Below are positions 10,142 to 22,142 of a DNA stretch of 36,369 nt, in pieces. Within the stretch, counting starts at the first letter, position 1; every line of letters begins with the position of its first letter. Source of the DNA: Globomyces pollinis-pini. Taxonomy: Eukaryota; Chytridiomycota; Chytridiomycetes; Rhizophydiales; Globomycetaceae. Position numbers and translations under genes: made by a program. Where the stretch lies: the NCBI GenBank assembly GCA_025399215.1, contig MU621247.1, positions 3,755 through 40,123 of the forward strand. The letters run 5' to 3'. The notes beneath the pieces are model-generated. The model searched no databases and was not told where the DNA came from. It was given only the letters and a program-made list of their open reading frames with translations.

Positions 10142-13100
10142 TTACGCTGCTAATCCTCCAGTACCAAAATTGGTCTCTTTTCTCACAATTTCAGAAGCCG
10201 ATTCATCATATTTTGGAACCTTTTCCAAAGGATGTTCAATTATTCTAATATCTTCCACAATTAAATCAAAACCACACTTGAATATTAGGTCAAAGTTCAC
10301 TTACCATTGGACAATTGTTTGTCCTTTCAATCAAATTCTTAAATTGTGAAGCTAAAGCTGGGAATTCACAATTTGGACACATTGACCAGTTATTGAGAAC
10401 CATATGATGTCCCTAATTGATAAACCTTATATCTGTTACCGTTGCAATACAATAAGGGATGTTTGATTTACACTCGGTACAATCTAACGATGTTTCCATT
10501 ACTGGCGCATCACAATATGGGCAAGGTGTATAATTCGGTTGGACTTCTTCTTTCTCTGGTCGTCTTTAAATTAACATAAGAATTGAATTGCTTTACCGAA
10601 TAATTTGTTCTATTTTACGTTTGAACTTTGCATCAACTTTCTGTCGATATTCAGGTCTCATAAGCATACTAGCATAATCAAATGCCTCTTTTTTTAACCC
10701 AGCACGGTGGCATTCAATAACAGTGGATGTCAAAATAGGTACAATATGGGCAGGAAACTTACTGATATGATTCGACACTCTCATTAACATCTGTGCACCT
10801 AACAAATGTTCATCGATTCTAACTAAAGTCTAAAGATAAGAATAAGGAGATGTTTACCTTAACCAAAATATAACTGTGAATCAGCATTAACATTCTATTC
10901 AACTCTGCAGGAATGCTTGCTCCAGTTAATTTTAATTGACGATAATTATCGAAAAGAAGGTCGTGTGCTGCGCGATAATTCCCTGAAAAAATTATAATCT
11001 GACTTGTATATACGTTACCTAGAACTTGCTCCTCTCTAGCGATAATAACCGCTGTCCTGGCTGCTTCCTTAAATTGACCGAGCGACATATAGAGCTTGAA
11101 AATGTATTTGGCATCTTTTGGTACTCCATCTCGCTCACCCATCAAATAGTCAATCAGTTCATGTGTTAAACTATCGTTTTTTGCCTCCCCAATCGTATTA
11201 ATTGCCAAGTCAATTGGAGTACCATCCAGAACTGGGCACTGTAGAAACATTTTCAGTGCTTCAGAGTAATGAAGTGCATGTAAGTGATACTTTCCAGCTT
11301 CCAAATAGTTGCCCTTGAACTCAAAATATTGCGCTATGTCGGACACTATCATGTAAACATAAAACATCCGCCTTACATAGATCAGTTGAAGCTTCATCTT
11401 TGACCAAAGATCCAAAATATACCATATAATCTTGCTGTTTAGCTAATTCAAAGGCTTGAGATTGCAATCCCGCAATTAAATAGAATTCAATTGTTGCTTC
11501 AAAGTTTCTTTCTTTCAGAAAAATAGCGGCCAGCTGTTTTGCTGATTCTCGAGCCTGTGTCTTTCTGACTAAAATTGCACCGCCTTCTATGTCGTGAAGC
11601 TGGTCCACCAGTATTCTAATTACAGAGTCATAGTCTTGCGCTCTTTCGTACGCCCCAGCTGCTTCCGCATATTGTCCCTCCGCTTAAGTAAGTCCAGCGA
11701 TTCTGTTTACCTTCTTTTGCTTTACCATATTGGATAAATATCTTTGGATTTGTTACTTTTTCCAACAAGTTCCCTAGTCTATTCCAATTTTTGACTTTTA
11801 TAAGACATAATAAACTTACATTTTATCCAGCATTCAGCAGCTCTCTCCCATAAACCTGCTCTCTCCAATAAAATTCCCGCTTCAGAATACTGTTTTAGAG
11901 ATTCCAAAATTTCTACACAGTCTTCCAATAACGTTTTATTGGTAACTTCACTTAGCATAGCCATCCCTTTAGGTAGATCTCCGACAGCCATTGTCATTCG
12001 AATAAGTCCTGCTTCGCAGAGGAACCCATGATCAGCTAACTCACTGTTGTTTTGATTATATTCTTTGAATGCTTGTATTGCTTGCTCATACTTAGTGTGC
12101 GCTTCGCCATATTTCCCTATGATGTTAAATTGAACCTCGATCTACCATCCATTTCATATTGGCAAGCATATTCATAACAGATTGTAGATAATTCTTCTGG
12201 AGCAAATTTTGTTGCTAGCTGCAATGCTTGTTCCCAATCTAAAAGGTCCATTCGTAAATACAGGGCCTCTTTTGGTTGACTTGAGTTTAAAAAGCATTGC
12301 TTCTTATTAATACCAATCATTTTTACCTGGGCTAAATTAAAATCTTCAAATAAAACAGCTATATGCCCCAATAATTCAATTCTTTCTTCTACCACTTCAA
12401 TTCTTTCCAAATTCATCACCATTCCAACATCTCCCAAAATTTGTCGGTAAATACGTTTAGCGGCTTTTACTTCTAAAGATTTCAACAATGCTTCGGCAAG
12501 CATCAACCAAGCTGTAGAAGATTTGACTGTTGGATATAACGACCATAGTACTACAATAAGAATTAACTTATACCTTCTTTTTTCCCCACTACATACAGTA
12601 ACTTTAATGCAGCTCCTTGTTCCGCTTCAGTTGGAAAAACTGTTAAAAATTTCTCGGGTGTATAGCTTTTATGTGAATTCAAAACTACTGTCTCCATTTT
12701 CCCACTTAATGACTAAGGTTAGTATTAACCTTATACCTGACAGATAAGTCGACCTTGTGAGAAATAGATAGGATTGAATCCATACGGAAGATGGGTTGGT
12801 CCTAATGAAACTTGATAGCACTGAGGTCCTTTTAGTGTCATTGAATTGAATGAAAATGTAAATATAGATGACTCTGTCCAAGCTACAAATACATTGATAC
12901 CCGGTTGGGGATTAGTCTCCCATAATGCGCCTTTAAAATTCTTGGTCCATGATGGAATTAAAATTGAAACATCAGATAATGGAGATGTGATAAACGCATT
13001 ATAGTTTGAATCAATAAATATTAACTTGTTTCCAATTCCTGGTTGATGTACCAATTTGTGAATTGGGTTCTAAAATGAATCAAAAACAAACATACAGCAT

Positions 13101-15064
13101 TATTAAATTCATTAATCATGAGAAACTCTTCCAAATCATAATGTAAAATTTTTCCAGTATCAGTTGAAAAAACAAGGAAATAGTTTGTAAGCGTCGCGTC
13201 TGTAATCGTATATTCTGGTTCTGAATTGTTGAAAGTTTCAGGAAACATCATGATATGTCCATTTGGATCTGAGAAATATTGATCATTGATTGGATGTAAA
13301 TAAACTTTGCCTGTTTTTGTTAAAAGCATCGCATATTTTTCATTAAGCTCCACTTTACAAATTGCTTCAGCGTAACGCTTTTCAAAATATGGTGTTTTGT
13401 TTTGGATCTTTCTAAACTCCAAAGGAATACTTGTATTGTCTTTTTTTCCATAAACATATTCTAACTGATCTGAAGATATTTCTACATTAGGTAAAACAGG
13501 GTAATAAAAACACCATTCATTGTTTGACACCACCATCTGTAACATTAAGAACATCGAATCAATTACATAGTTTGGACCCATAGAGACATGCTCTGGTTCA
13601 ATACTGATGCTCGTTGTGACCGTTTCAACTGCTTTTTTACTATAGTCGTTGATAGTAACTTCATTTAGATTTTTTAGAAATGCCTAAATTTAAAGATGTG
13701 AATTCTATACAATTCGATCATTCCAAACACCATTTAATGTCGGTGACTTTGACAAGTAGGTGTGAATTTTGTGACTGAATAGTTAATGGATTTAACAATT
13801 ACTCCTTTGTATATACAGTTAAAAATTGACCATCATCGGAAAATACAACGGATAGAGGTATGCTCTTTCCTTCATCAATAGTAAAAATACAAGACATATC
13901 CTATTATAAATTAATACAGTTTACTTGTAAGTTATTCAAATCTTGAATTTTAACTTCATAATCACCACAACCGACTGTATTTCTTAATGCAGACGAGATT
14001 GTAAAATCTCTTAAAGACTCTTTAAAGATCTTGGATTGATAAAGCTCTTGGCCGAGGGTTTCAGGTTCTATTCATTAAAGTGCTACCTTTTTACTTGTTG
14101 AAACTGAGACTATAGTTCCTGACACGAATGCAATCAAAATAGTTTCATTATCACACCAATAATATTCCTTAATGACATCATACTTTAATGACAGTTCAAT
14201 TGGAGGTTTGTTCAGTTCGAAAAATATTAAGATTGACTTTTTGTTTGAAACTACAGTCAAAATCTCTGTTTCTTGTTCAGGACCTCCCATAAACCACTAT
14301 TGTTCTGTTAATTCCTAATTTTACTTTGATCATTGATGGTTCGCCAGTCAGTTGAATTTGATTCAACGTGTCGCCAAGTTGATTAGAAATTGTCAACTAT
14401 CTTTTAAATAATCATTTTCGTACTGTTTTATCCGCTGAGCTGCACGCTAGTTTATTAGTAAAACTCCAGCTGGATGAATTGATGGCTTTTGCATGTTTCC
14501 CATAGATGGGAATTCTTTTTCCTGTTTTCATTTCGTAGATATAAATATTTCCTTTAGAAGATACTGCGGACAGCTAATTTGAATTAATTCATTGGTAATT
14601 ACAAATTCTTCATCAGGAGACCAAACAATCGATTCTAGATTTTTTAAGGAAGTTTCCACTGTAGTGGTTCCCTTATTTTGTTCCCAAATAATTATATCAG
14701 TTGATTTGTTTTGTAAAATTGCTAAATGAGTTCCAGATGAAGACCATTGTAATTGTTTGGATTCCCTTAGTTTTTTAGATTTGATATGATTACCCTGTTA
14801 ACTGTATTGTGGTAAAAATACTTCCCTGTCTATCATATAAAGTCACATGCTGGCTAAAGATTGGTTAGAGTGATAAACCGATTACTCTCCCACTGCCAAG
14901 AATTGTGCTGTTTTTGGCTGCCACTGGAAATGGCAATTATTATGATTATTTTGTATCACAAATGCTTTCTTTTGAATTATCAATCTTGTTTGATTTACCT
15001 TTAACATCGTTTGTTGGTTGAAAACAAAGTTGAAGACGCGCTTTAATAACACAAACGACATCAA
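10142..15064 (-). CDS. IFT144: Intraflagellar transport protein IFT144 (WDR19)
   Basis: 24 exons, 1425 aa: complement(join(10142..10276,10305..10412,10440..10563,10597..10829,10858..10982,11019..11345,11377..11682,11711..11794,11820..12116,12146..12299,12327..12550,12574..12712,12737..13069,13096..13683,13711..13774,13803..13900,13925..14067,14095..14296,14325..14396,14424..14573,14603..14765,14794..14853,14886..14968,14999..15064)). All 23 introns are 23-36 nt, and exon lengths sum to an exact multiple of three. N-terminal WD40 propellers (to about residue 650; blocks such as [32 protein letters not shown]), then TPR-like helices ([40 protein letters not shown]) and a C-terminal Cys-rich zinc region (CPYC...CTEC...CPNC...CPMCGF), all in WDR19 order. 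Core IFT-A subunit for retrograde transport and ciliary entry, so the organism makes flagella. The 30-nt first intron (14969-14998) keeps frame and is the least certain; the 12300-12326 intron could end 3 nt earlier. Confidence 0.95.
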
Positions 15065-15308
15065 TTGGTTATTTATTTACATTAGAGATATCATGAATTA
15101 AGAAATAGCTTATGATAGCACTAGTTGAGAAATTGTCAATCAAATACTCACATCCTATTCAACTACACTAGAAATAACATCAAAATATCAACCCTGAATT
15201 CTATATGAATTGGATATTCATTCACTTCAATTTCATTCAAACTAGTCATTGGAATGAAGGTCAATATATTTTCCATATTTTTTTTTTTTTGAATCTTTAG
15301 TCAATCAA
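15065..15308. promoter_or_regulatory. Divergent IFT144/IMP3 intergenic region
   Basis: 244 bp between two divergent start codons, so it should hold both promoters. On the IMP3 side a T13 tract (15278-15290) is followed by GAATCTTTAG; the AG ends at 15300, eight bases before the IMP3 ATG. I see no other motif that I can name. Confidence 0.5.
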
Positions 15309-15912
15309 ATGGTGAGAGCATTTAAATTCCATGAACAAAAACTGCTAAAGAAAGTGGATTTTGTTCAATACAAAGACGATTCTACCCGGGAAAATATGGT
15401 GATGAGAAGATACCATATTGAAAAGAAACAGGATTATCAAAAATACAATGTTTTATGTGGTCAAATTAGAAAGATAACAGCGAAATTGTCATTACTGGAT
15501 CCAAAAGACCCTTTCAGAGATACAAAGACTGACCAAATGCTCCATAAATTGTATTTAATGGGGTTCATCACTGCCAAGAAATCATTGTCACAATGTGAAC
15601 AAATGACAGTTTCTGCTATTTGTAGAAGAAGACTTCCAGTAGTAATGGTCAGATTAAAGATGGCAGAAACAGTAAAACTTGCTGTGCAATATGTTGAACA
15701 AGGTCATATTCGAATTGGACCTCAAGTAATGACAGACCCTGCCTTTATCGTAACAAGGTTCGAATTCAATATTTAATGTTAGAACAATGGAGGATTATAT
15801 TACATGGGTTGATTCTTCAAAGATTAAACAAAAGATTATGAAATATAATGACAAGGTAACAGTTATATCTTATTAATTATTCTAGTTGGATGATTACGAT
15901 TTACTTCAATAA
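15309..15912 (+). CDS. IMP3: U3 snoRNP protein Imp3
   Basis: join(15309..15757,15783..15855,15886..15912), 182 aa, introns 25 and 30 nt; human IMP3 is 184 aa. The sequence runs collinear with Imp3: a 'FHEQKLLKKVDF' start, 'KYNVLCGQIRKI', an S4-type RNA-binding fold with 'VSAICRRRLPVVMVRLKMAE' and 'VEQGHIRIGPQVMTDPAF', and the family end (EDYITWVD). The last two small exons are required for that C terminus; unspliced, the frame would stop at 15776. Imp3 joins U3 snoRNA with the pre-18S rRNA in the small-subunit processome. Convergent with the next gene (stops 54 bp apart). Confidence 0.95.
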
Positions 15913-15966
15913 ACACAATCTCTAGTACTAATATAATCCCATTTATTGCCAATACAATGAAAATGT

Positions 15967-17002
15967 CTACGTGTTTGTTTTCTGGGGCGAATTGATATGA
16001 GAAACTGGAAGATTGGTTTCGCACTTTGAGTTTGGTTTTGAAGAATCTTCCACGGTAGTCAATCGGATAATAAGGAAATCCAAATAGTACATGTAATACA
16101 CATATGTGTTTATAATATCACGAGCACCTATACAATGAGAGATTCGGTAAAACCTGTGAACGCACAGACGTTCTTTGACGAAGCGCTAGAGAAACAAGAT
16201 TGTGATCCAATGAGAATAGCAACTACAATTAAGTCATTGAACAAAGTACCCATCACTTGTAGAGCATTACAAATAACCATTCTATACTCGGTACATGATT
16301 TGAGTTTTTGGACGATTCCCATAGAAACTCCAGTCTTTTGGAAGAACTTGATAGAAGATAAAAGAGTCACGCAACAGCTAAAATCATAAAAAGCACCGAA
16401 AGAGAAGGCAAGAACATCCATACGACTTAGCATATAGTTGAATTCATCACTATTTATCTGGATCATCAGCAAGAATCAAACCTTACCGGATACGCGCAGA
16501 CGTAATACACTCTGAGAAAAGGATTTAAACCTTTGATAATCACTAGAGCACCGTAAGATAAATGACAAATCCACCATTTATAACTCTTTTTTGCATCTAT
16601 TCCTGGGATAGTCAACATTCGAACCTACCCATTAAAACTATATCTTTACGTACCTTATGAAGCATATATGAATCTATAAATAATTCCCCAGAATAGCAGA
16701 AAAATAGAGGAATAGTTTGATTTATTCTAAATTGAAGTAATGTTGGATTTGGCCACGCCCATAACATTGTATAGACCATAATATTTCCAATTCCTCTTAA
16801 AATATAATGCATTAATAGCGAGTATGCTGCTGGTTTCTTTCGATTCAACCCAACTGTGAGCAAAATCAGAACAACCTAACGGATTAGATATTCTGCATTT
16901 TACTGGTAAATCCAGGTGATAGAACCATCTATCAGTTAATAGCCATTGAAAAAGTTTGAAGTATTCATTGAACTGTAATAACGCAGACTGTGTCACTTCC
17001 AT
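15967..17002 (-). CDS. Unrecognised polytopic membrane protein
   Basis: complement(join(15967..16127,16154..16457,16487..16624,16654..16853,16876..17002)), 309 aa, introns of 26, 29, 29 and 22 nt. Splicing turns several short frames into one continuous protein ending at TAG. About six hydrophobic segments are visible, including YILRGIGNIMVYTMLWAW, IPLFFCYSGELFIDSYML, WWICHLSYGALVII, LAFSFGAFYDFSCCVTLL, VMGTLFNDLIVVAILIG and a last Tyr-rich one (YVYYMYYLDFLII). The C-terminal ~35 residues are polar (cytosolic tail). An 'RKKPAAYSLLMHYILRG' stretch precedes the first clear helix. I do not recognise a family: no DKTGT, ABC, MFS or GPCR signature. Internal consistency of the splicing makes it a real gene; function unknown. 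Confidence 0.8.
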
Positions 17003-17498
17003 TGGAAAGTCTGTTCTTCCGTCGTCAAACTCAAAAGCGCGTTAGTTACGTAATTTGACTCATAGTTATCAACTCATAAATCGCTAGCTAATTCAGGCAA
17101 TCAAAAAGCACTTCAATATTTTTGAATACAAGTTCGTATTAAAATTTATGGATCATGTACAAAAAATGGAAAGAAAAATAGCAAATCAACATGGGCAGTT
17201 TATATACCAGATAAAAATTATAAATATTTTAGATTGGTAGAAGGAAAACCTCGTAACAGGAAGAGTATTAAAACTTTCAATATGTAACAGGAAGATGGCA
17301 ACCTAAAATTCTCGATTGTCAAGTAAGACAAAGACAAACCATCAAAATCCTTATGATCAGATAATACATCATATCAAAAACAATATAATCGTGCTTAGCC
17401 ATGATTAGCGAAAAGGAGGCTAATAAAATCCACGCAAACAAACAAAGTGTCCCATATAATCTGCTCCAAATTCATAAACTTTCTTCAATTATTTAACA
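17003..17498. other. Divergent intergenic region, nothing recognised
   Basis: 496 bp between the start of the unrecognised membrane protein (-) and PLAC8 (+). AT-rich, no frame of note, no motif that I can name; presumably both promoters. Confidence 0.5.
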
Positions 17499-17864
17499 AT
17501 GGCACAACCTCAAATGACTACCGAAGCAAAATCCCCTAATGGAGAATTTAAAGCAGGACTCTTTGACTGTTTTGATAACTTAGGAACGTGTCTTCTTTCA
17601 TGGTGTTGCCCATGTGTTGTATACGGACAAAACCAAGCAGCTTTAAAGAACGGTGATGGTTGCTTTGTGAGTGGTTGTACCTTTGTTCTGGCAACTTACT
17701 GTGGTTGTCACTCTTGTATTGGTGCGTATGGAAGAGGTATTATTCGGGAGAATCGTGGTATCGAAGGGGGATTTGTTGGTGATTGTCTCACTCATCTTTG
17801 CTGCACTGCTTGTGCTTTGACCCAAGAACGAACCGAATTGGTACATGCCGGGAAACAATTCTAG
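17499..17864 (+). CDS. PLAC8-family cysteine-rich protein
   Basis: Intronless, 121 aa. The PLAC8 signature covers most of it: 'FKAGLFDCFDNLGTCLLSWC' at the start of the domain, then CCPCVVYGQN, an internal Cys-rich hydrophobic stretch (YCGCHSCIGAYGRG), 'RENRGIEGGFVGDCLTHLCC' and the C-terminal 'CALTQERTEL' block. In plants and fungi the family includes cell-number/cadmium-resistance and calcium-channel-like proteins at the plasma membrane. Transport or signalling roles vary, so no specific function is claimed. Convergent with SPC3 (109 bp between the stops). Confidence 0.92.
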   Translation: MAQPQMTTEAKSPNGEFKAGLFDCFDNLGTCLLSWCCPCVVYGQNQAALKNGDGCFVSGCTFVLATYCGCHSCIGAYGRGIIRENRGIEGGFVGDCLTHLCCTACALTQERTELVHAGKQF

Positions 17865-17972
17865 ATATATTGTCCTTTTCTGAATAAATTTCACTTCCTT
17901 CCATACAGATAAATTCTTATAATCAAATTGTCATTGATTGTTGGGTACGAAAATTGAATATCCATTAAACGT

Positions 17973-18647
17973 TTATTTCTTTTGTTTAGATGGAAAAGTG
18001 AGCGCATGTGGAAATACAATTCGATCTGTGACCATCATTCCAACCCAAGGGATAATTTGGTATTGCAGAGTCAAGTTAGCAGTTGATCCTCTATAGTTTT
18101 AGGAGATTGTTATGTATTACGCTAAGGAATCGGCAAGATCATGGATCATATATTCTGCCTTTTTCTTTCTTAATTTAAAAATAGAGTCTAGATGTTAGGA
18201 GATCTTTTTAACCTTCGACATCCATAATTACATCATCCCATATGCAAGCTTGGTTGAATTTCTATCCCATCAATTCCAAAAAAACTCTTACATATTCTTT
18301 GTTTTCAAACTCTGCTAGAATAGAAACAAATAGCATTTTAGTGTTATAGTGGAATAAAGATGATAAATCTAGAATCAATCATCCGGTAGATTACCAGCAT
18401 CCAAATCGAAAGTAATTTTACCCAAATTCTTCTTATTTTTAAGGTTATAACCTACACGATGTAATTTGCTGATGAGTTAGAGAATGAGGTTTTACAGTTG
18501 AACATCCCTTGGTTCCAGAACAGTAGCGATAGGAGTGGTTTGCAACAAGAGACCATAATGAGCAATGGCACAGAATGCTAAAAGAAACATAGTTGCGGTG
18601 GAGAGATACGATCCATACGTTGAGAGTCTGTTTTGGAAATTGTTCAT
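17973..18647 (-). CDS. SPC3: Signal peptidase complex subunit 3 (SPC22/SPCS3)
   Basis: complement(join(17973..18090,18121..18187,18213..18261,18292..18368,18395..18468,18496..18647)), 178 aa, introns of 30, 25, 30, 26 and 27 nt. Family length is about 180. Short cytosolic N terminus (MNNFQNRLSTYGS), one signal-anchor helix (about 15-36), then the lumenal domain with the family landmarks 'KITFDLDADLSSLF', 'KMLFVSILAEF', 'ACIWDDVIM' (usually W-D) and 'ANLTLQYQIIPWVGMM' near the end. Essential, non-catalytic subunit of the ER signal peptidase; it stabilises Sec11. An unrelated 97-codon frame overlaps exon 1 in another reading frame and is a shadow. Confidence 0.93.
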
Positions 18648-19022
18648 TTGGGGAAAAAAGTGAAGGGAGATTCAAGCAAAACCACCACCAATAGGAAAGC
18701 ACTAAACTACGAATGGAATCAGAAAGTTGAAGGTTCATTAAAGACCCCGGTTTGGTAGATGTTGGATTTGTTCAAACACTTTAGAATCCTTTTGGCCTTA
18801 ACTTCACAACCGAATTGATTTTGAGTGATTACTATAATTTAATCGATCAGTATATATTGGGATAATAGTCGTTATTGATATTAATAATGACGCGAAATTT
18901 AACCTCAACACAAAGGGATGGATATTATAGTTACTTAGCACAATCTTAGTAGTAATTTAGTATATTCCATCGTCAAAGAACAAACAAACTGAACCGAAAA
19001 CTCCCAAAGTAGCGTTATTTAT
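18648..19022. other. Intergenic, SPC3 upstream and GPCR 3' side
   Basis: 375 bp. On the minus strand a pyrimidine run (CACTTTTTTCCCCAA) abuts the SPC3 ATG. No other feature seen; it should carry the SPC3 promoter and the 3' end of the GPCR transcript. Confidence 0.5.
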
Positions 19023-21913
19023 TTATTCATCTGCCTTTACATCATCATCCTCTTTCTTCTCTTCAACCTCTACAATCTTTGAGCCATCAGTCAGCAGTCC
19101 TCTCAACATCGTCAAATATTCTAACCAGATGTTTAAATCTCCCGATTGAAAAAATTCAACCACAATCTTACATTGATCCAAGATCATCACGATTTTCTGA
19201 TTTGAATTTGCGAATTTGAATTCATCAACCAAATGAATATTCCAACATCTTCCAATAGATTTCAAATGTTCTACATCTTCAATAAAAGGTTTTTGTAAAT
19301 CATAGATGACAATAGTATCTTGTTGATGAAGTCCAATGTACGCATACTGAGAGTAAGTTAACCATGATACCCATCCACCAATTTGTTTATAGCGAACTAG
19401 AGTTAAAGGGGTTGATGAGGTTTGATTTGCAAAATTTCCATGCAACTTGTCCGTCTTGATAAAGTTACCAACAGGGTTGGAATTCAGATGTAACTTTTTA
19501 AGTTTTATAAGCTTGAAGAGATGGGCAACCGTGATGTTGATGATTGTAATAATAGCTATGGGAAGAATGTTTGTAATAAAACTAGTCTTTGGATCCAAGG
19601 TAAGTGAAACATTTGGCATAATGAATTTGAAGACGATGATGAGAAATGAAATCAAGTTCCCCATCGCCATTGGTAGTAAAGGTTCAAAGGCTGATTGAAT
19701 ATTGCGTAACAAATAATTCAGTGCCAAGTTGAAAGATACCATTAGAGCCAAATATGCCCAAGTAACTTGGTCAATGTAAAAACCTATATTCCCAACGACG
19801 CATTCCCATGTTCGTAATGATTCATTGATGATCATTAGTCTGCCTATTGGTGAATCCAGTACCAACCAAACAATTGATAACATAATCATTGGAAAGTTTA
19901 AAAAGAAGGCTTTTTGGATAAGCTGGCGATTTTTTATAGCTGGGTATCCTTTGATACATTCAAGATAGATCTGGTGACTTTTAATTAATTGAATACATGT
20001 ATAAAATGAAAACGTATTGCGAAAAAGTAGTAGCTGAAAGGCACAAGTTACTTCGTTTGGCTTATCTATACATCAATTTGACAGAAATTAAATTACCAAG
20101 ATACATGATTATTTCAACACTGGAGATCCAGAGACACAATTGGCATAGTAAAGAGAGAGGATAATTGGTATAAAACATGATTGGTTTTTTACGAAATATA
20201 AGAGTGGTGAGAATAGATATGAAGAAGAGAACTGAACTGAATACAAAGGTAAAGATTATGGCTTGCCCAGTTGGATCAGCACTTGTAAACACAATTTCAT
20301 ACACGAAATATGCTAGAGGTTTCTCTGCTGTTCTACCAGGGTACACGAAAGGCGCAATTGAGGTCACTTGTGTCTCCGACCATGTGGCTACAACTACAGG
20401 AGGACTGCCTTTAACTTGAAAATTATAAATGTTATAGTCTCCAATTCGATCACCATCTTCATTAAGTTTTACATAACCTGACGCTGTCATTGAATCAGGG
20501 AACGAAAATGTAGATGGAAAGCTCATTTCGGGATTCAATTTACGAGAGATTAAATCTTCAATTGTATACGTATCGTTTGACTTTAGAAGTCGATCAAATC
20601 CTATAAAATTAATTCAACATCTCGGAACGAATTCTAAATTGAAACATATAGCGATGAAATTAAAGTGCTTAAGTTAAAGGTAGAAGAAAGTGATAATTTA
20701 CCAAGCACAAGCAAGTCCAAGCAACTAGCAAAAAAATAAACAAAAGGTTTGGAGGCATCCAAGGCTGTTTGATTAGCCACATCAAAAGTAGTATCTAATC
20801 GATGCGTTTTCCAATACTCATTGAAAGTAGTTGAATCTAGTGGGATACTGCTATCAATAGGATTATTGTCCACCCCAAGTGACTTTTCAAGAGGAAAGAA
20901 GAACAATGTACCTACTATAAATATGGTAAACTTATACCTGTAAAATCAACATCACCTTGATAGGCGACTAAATTGGAACAACCATCAGGTACCATCCAGG
21001 CGTAACCTTTACCAAATACACCATTTGTGATAGCTGATTTAACAATAGTGATGTAATCATAATCCCATCCTGAAATTATTTTAGATTATTATACCTAGGA
21101 ATGTTTAATATAAGGTTCAAGGTGGTGTGAATTTTGATTAAAAGATGTAGTCACGGTTATAAGATGATTGATTATACCTAGAAAAACGACAATTCTAACA
21201 TCAGACATTTTTAAATTTGCAGTGATCAAATCAGCATCAGCACTAGTGCCACGAAGTGGAAATTTGTAAGTTTTATCAGTCAAAACTTTCTGAGCGGCGA
21301 CACGAGAGAGCACAGAAGAAAGAAGTGAGTTACCATAGTCATCATCAGTATAAATGATTGAAATTCTTGACCACCCAGTTTTGACTATATAATCAGTAAT
21401 TGCCACAGAAGCAAAAGTATCCGATGTAATGGTTCGAAAGAAGTTTGGATATTGATTTTTATTCGAAAGGGCAGATGAAGTAGAAGCTAAAGAGTTATAG
21501 ACAATAAAATACCACCGCAGCATAATGGGATGTAATAAGGTTGTAGCATGAGAGAAGTTAGAGTGGTAAGTGAGCTATAACCATTTCCAATAACAGCGAC
21601 GGCATTTTGTTGAGCTAGATAATCGGCATTTAAGATCTAAAAGCATGAAAAAGAAGAATCAAACCGCAGTAGATCTGTCGAAACGGGAGTTAAAAGATGT
21701 TATTTTTATTGTAGCATCACCAATTAGAGATGAGATATTATTCAATTGCTGAGCGCGTAAGTGTATTGCCAAAGCGGAATCTAATAGAGTAAGATCCTCA
21801 TCCGGGTAAGATAAGTCTAGGCCAATATTGATTATATTTGGAGAGTCACTTCTAAGAGCAAGAGCTGGAGTGAGTAATAAAGGTAATATCCAGTTAGTAA
21901 ATCGTTGCAACAT
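19023..21913 (-). CDS. Class C (GABA-B-like) GPCR with PH-like tail
   Basis: complement(join(19023..20065,20097..20600,20702..20911,20938..21069,21178..21486,21516..21636,21665..21913)), 855 aa; introns 31, 101, 26, 108, 29 and 28 nt. Signal peptide about 1-20 (ILPLLLTPALAL). A periplasmic-binding-like ectodomain covers about 25-440 (IGNGYSSLTTL; SRISIIYTDDDYGN; DVRIVVFLG; GKGYAWM). Seven membrane segments run from about 455 to 690, starting with IIFTFVFSSVLFFISILTTL and including the Cys after helix 2 (NEVTC). The tail is cytosolic. Within it, residues about 738-833 look like a PH fold: GGWVSWL start, alternating strands, and a final helix with a central Trp (LNIWLEYLTML). It ends in an acidic tail (EEKKEDDD). 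Such receptors are expanded in zoosporic fungi and amoebae; the ligand is unknown. The 108-nt intron has an internal AG|GT leaving a 25-nt unit. Confidence 0.85.
21070..21177 (-). other. GPCR 108-nt intron with internal AG|GT junction
   Basis: The donor side begins CTAG|GTATAATC. A second CTAG|GTATAATAATC occurs 83 nt on, leaving a downstream unit of 25 nt that by itself looks like a normal intron of this genome. The intron can be removed whole, or in two steps with no exon between. It is weaker than the JMJD6 and LSM1 cases because the first unit is 83 nt. Confidence 0.4.
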
Positions 21914-22142
21914 TCCTCAGTTTTAGTATAACAAATCTGTTTACCAGTCAGATCTTTCCGTTGATTTTATTGTTTGTTTAAAGTCGCGTTAAAGCTTAGG
22001 GTTAGATAGAGTCAGAAATTCTTTGTCCGAGATTCTTTCCATTCAACCCAAAGCTGCAAATTATTGCTTCAAGAAACGGCTAAAGAAACTATATTAAAGC
22101 TTCAAAAACAACCAGGAATCACTACTAAAAAATCGTATTCTT
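21914..22142. promoter_or_regulatory. Divergent GPCR/POL12 promoter region
   Basis: 229 bp between two divergent starts. It contains TTAGGGTTAG at 21996-22005, a telobox-like motif that in yeasts and plants is bound by Tbf1/TRB-type Myb proteins in housekeeping promoters. A single copy is weak evidence. Confidence 0.4.

Noticed and set aside
13531..13560. Possible extra 30-nt intron in IFT144 (GTAATTG...TACAG)
   Set aside because: The frame is open through it, and keeping it gives a length closer to WDR19 in that segment, so it is treated as exon.
14068..14094. 19-nt IFT144 intron starting at a downstream GTAGC
   Set aside because: It breaks the reading frame; using the GTAAAAAG donor (27 nt) restores the WD40 sequence.
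16135..16389. 84-codon plus-strand ORF
   Set aside because: Antisense shadow of exon 4 of the unrecognised membrane-protein gene.
18445..18738. 97-codon minus-strand ORF
   Set aside because: It overlaps SPC3 exon 1 in another frame; the SPC3 reading gives a conserved full-length protein.
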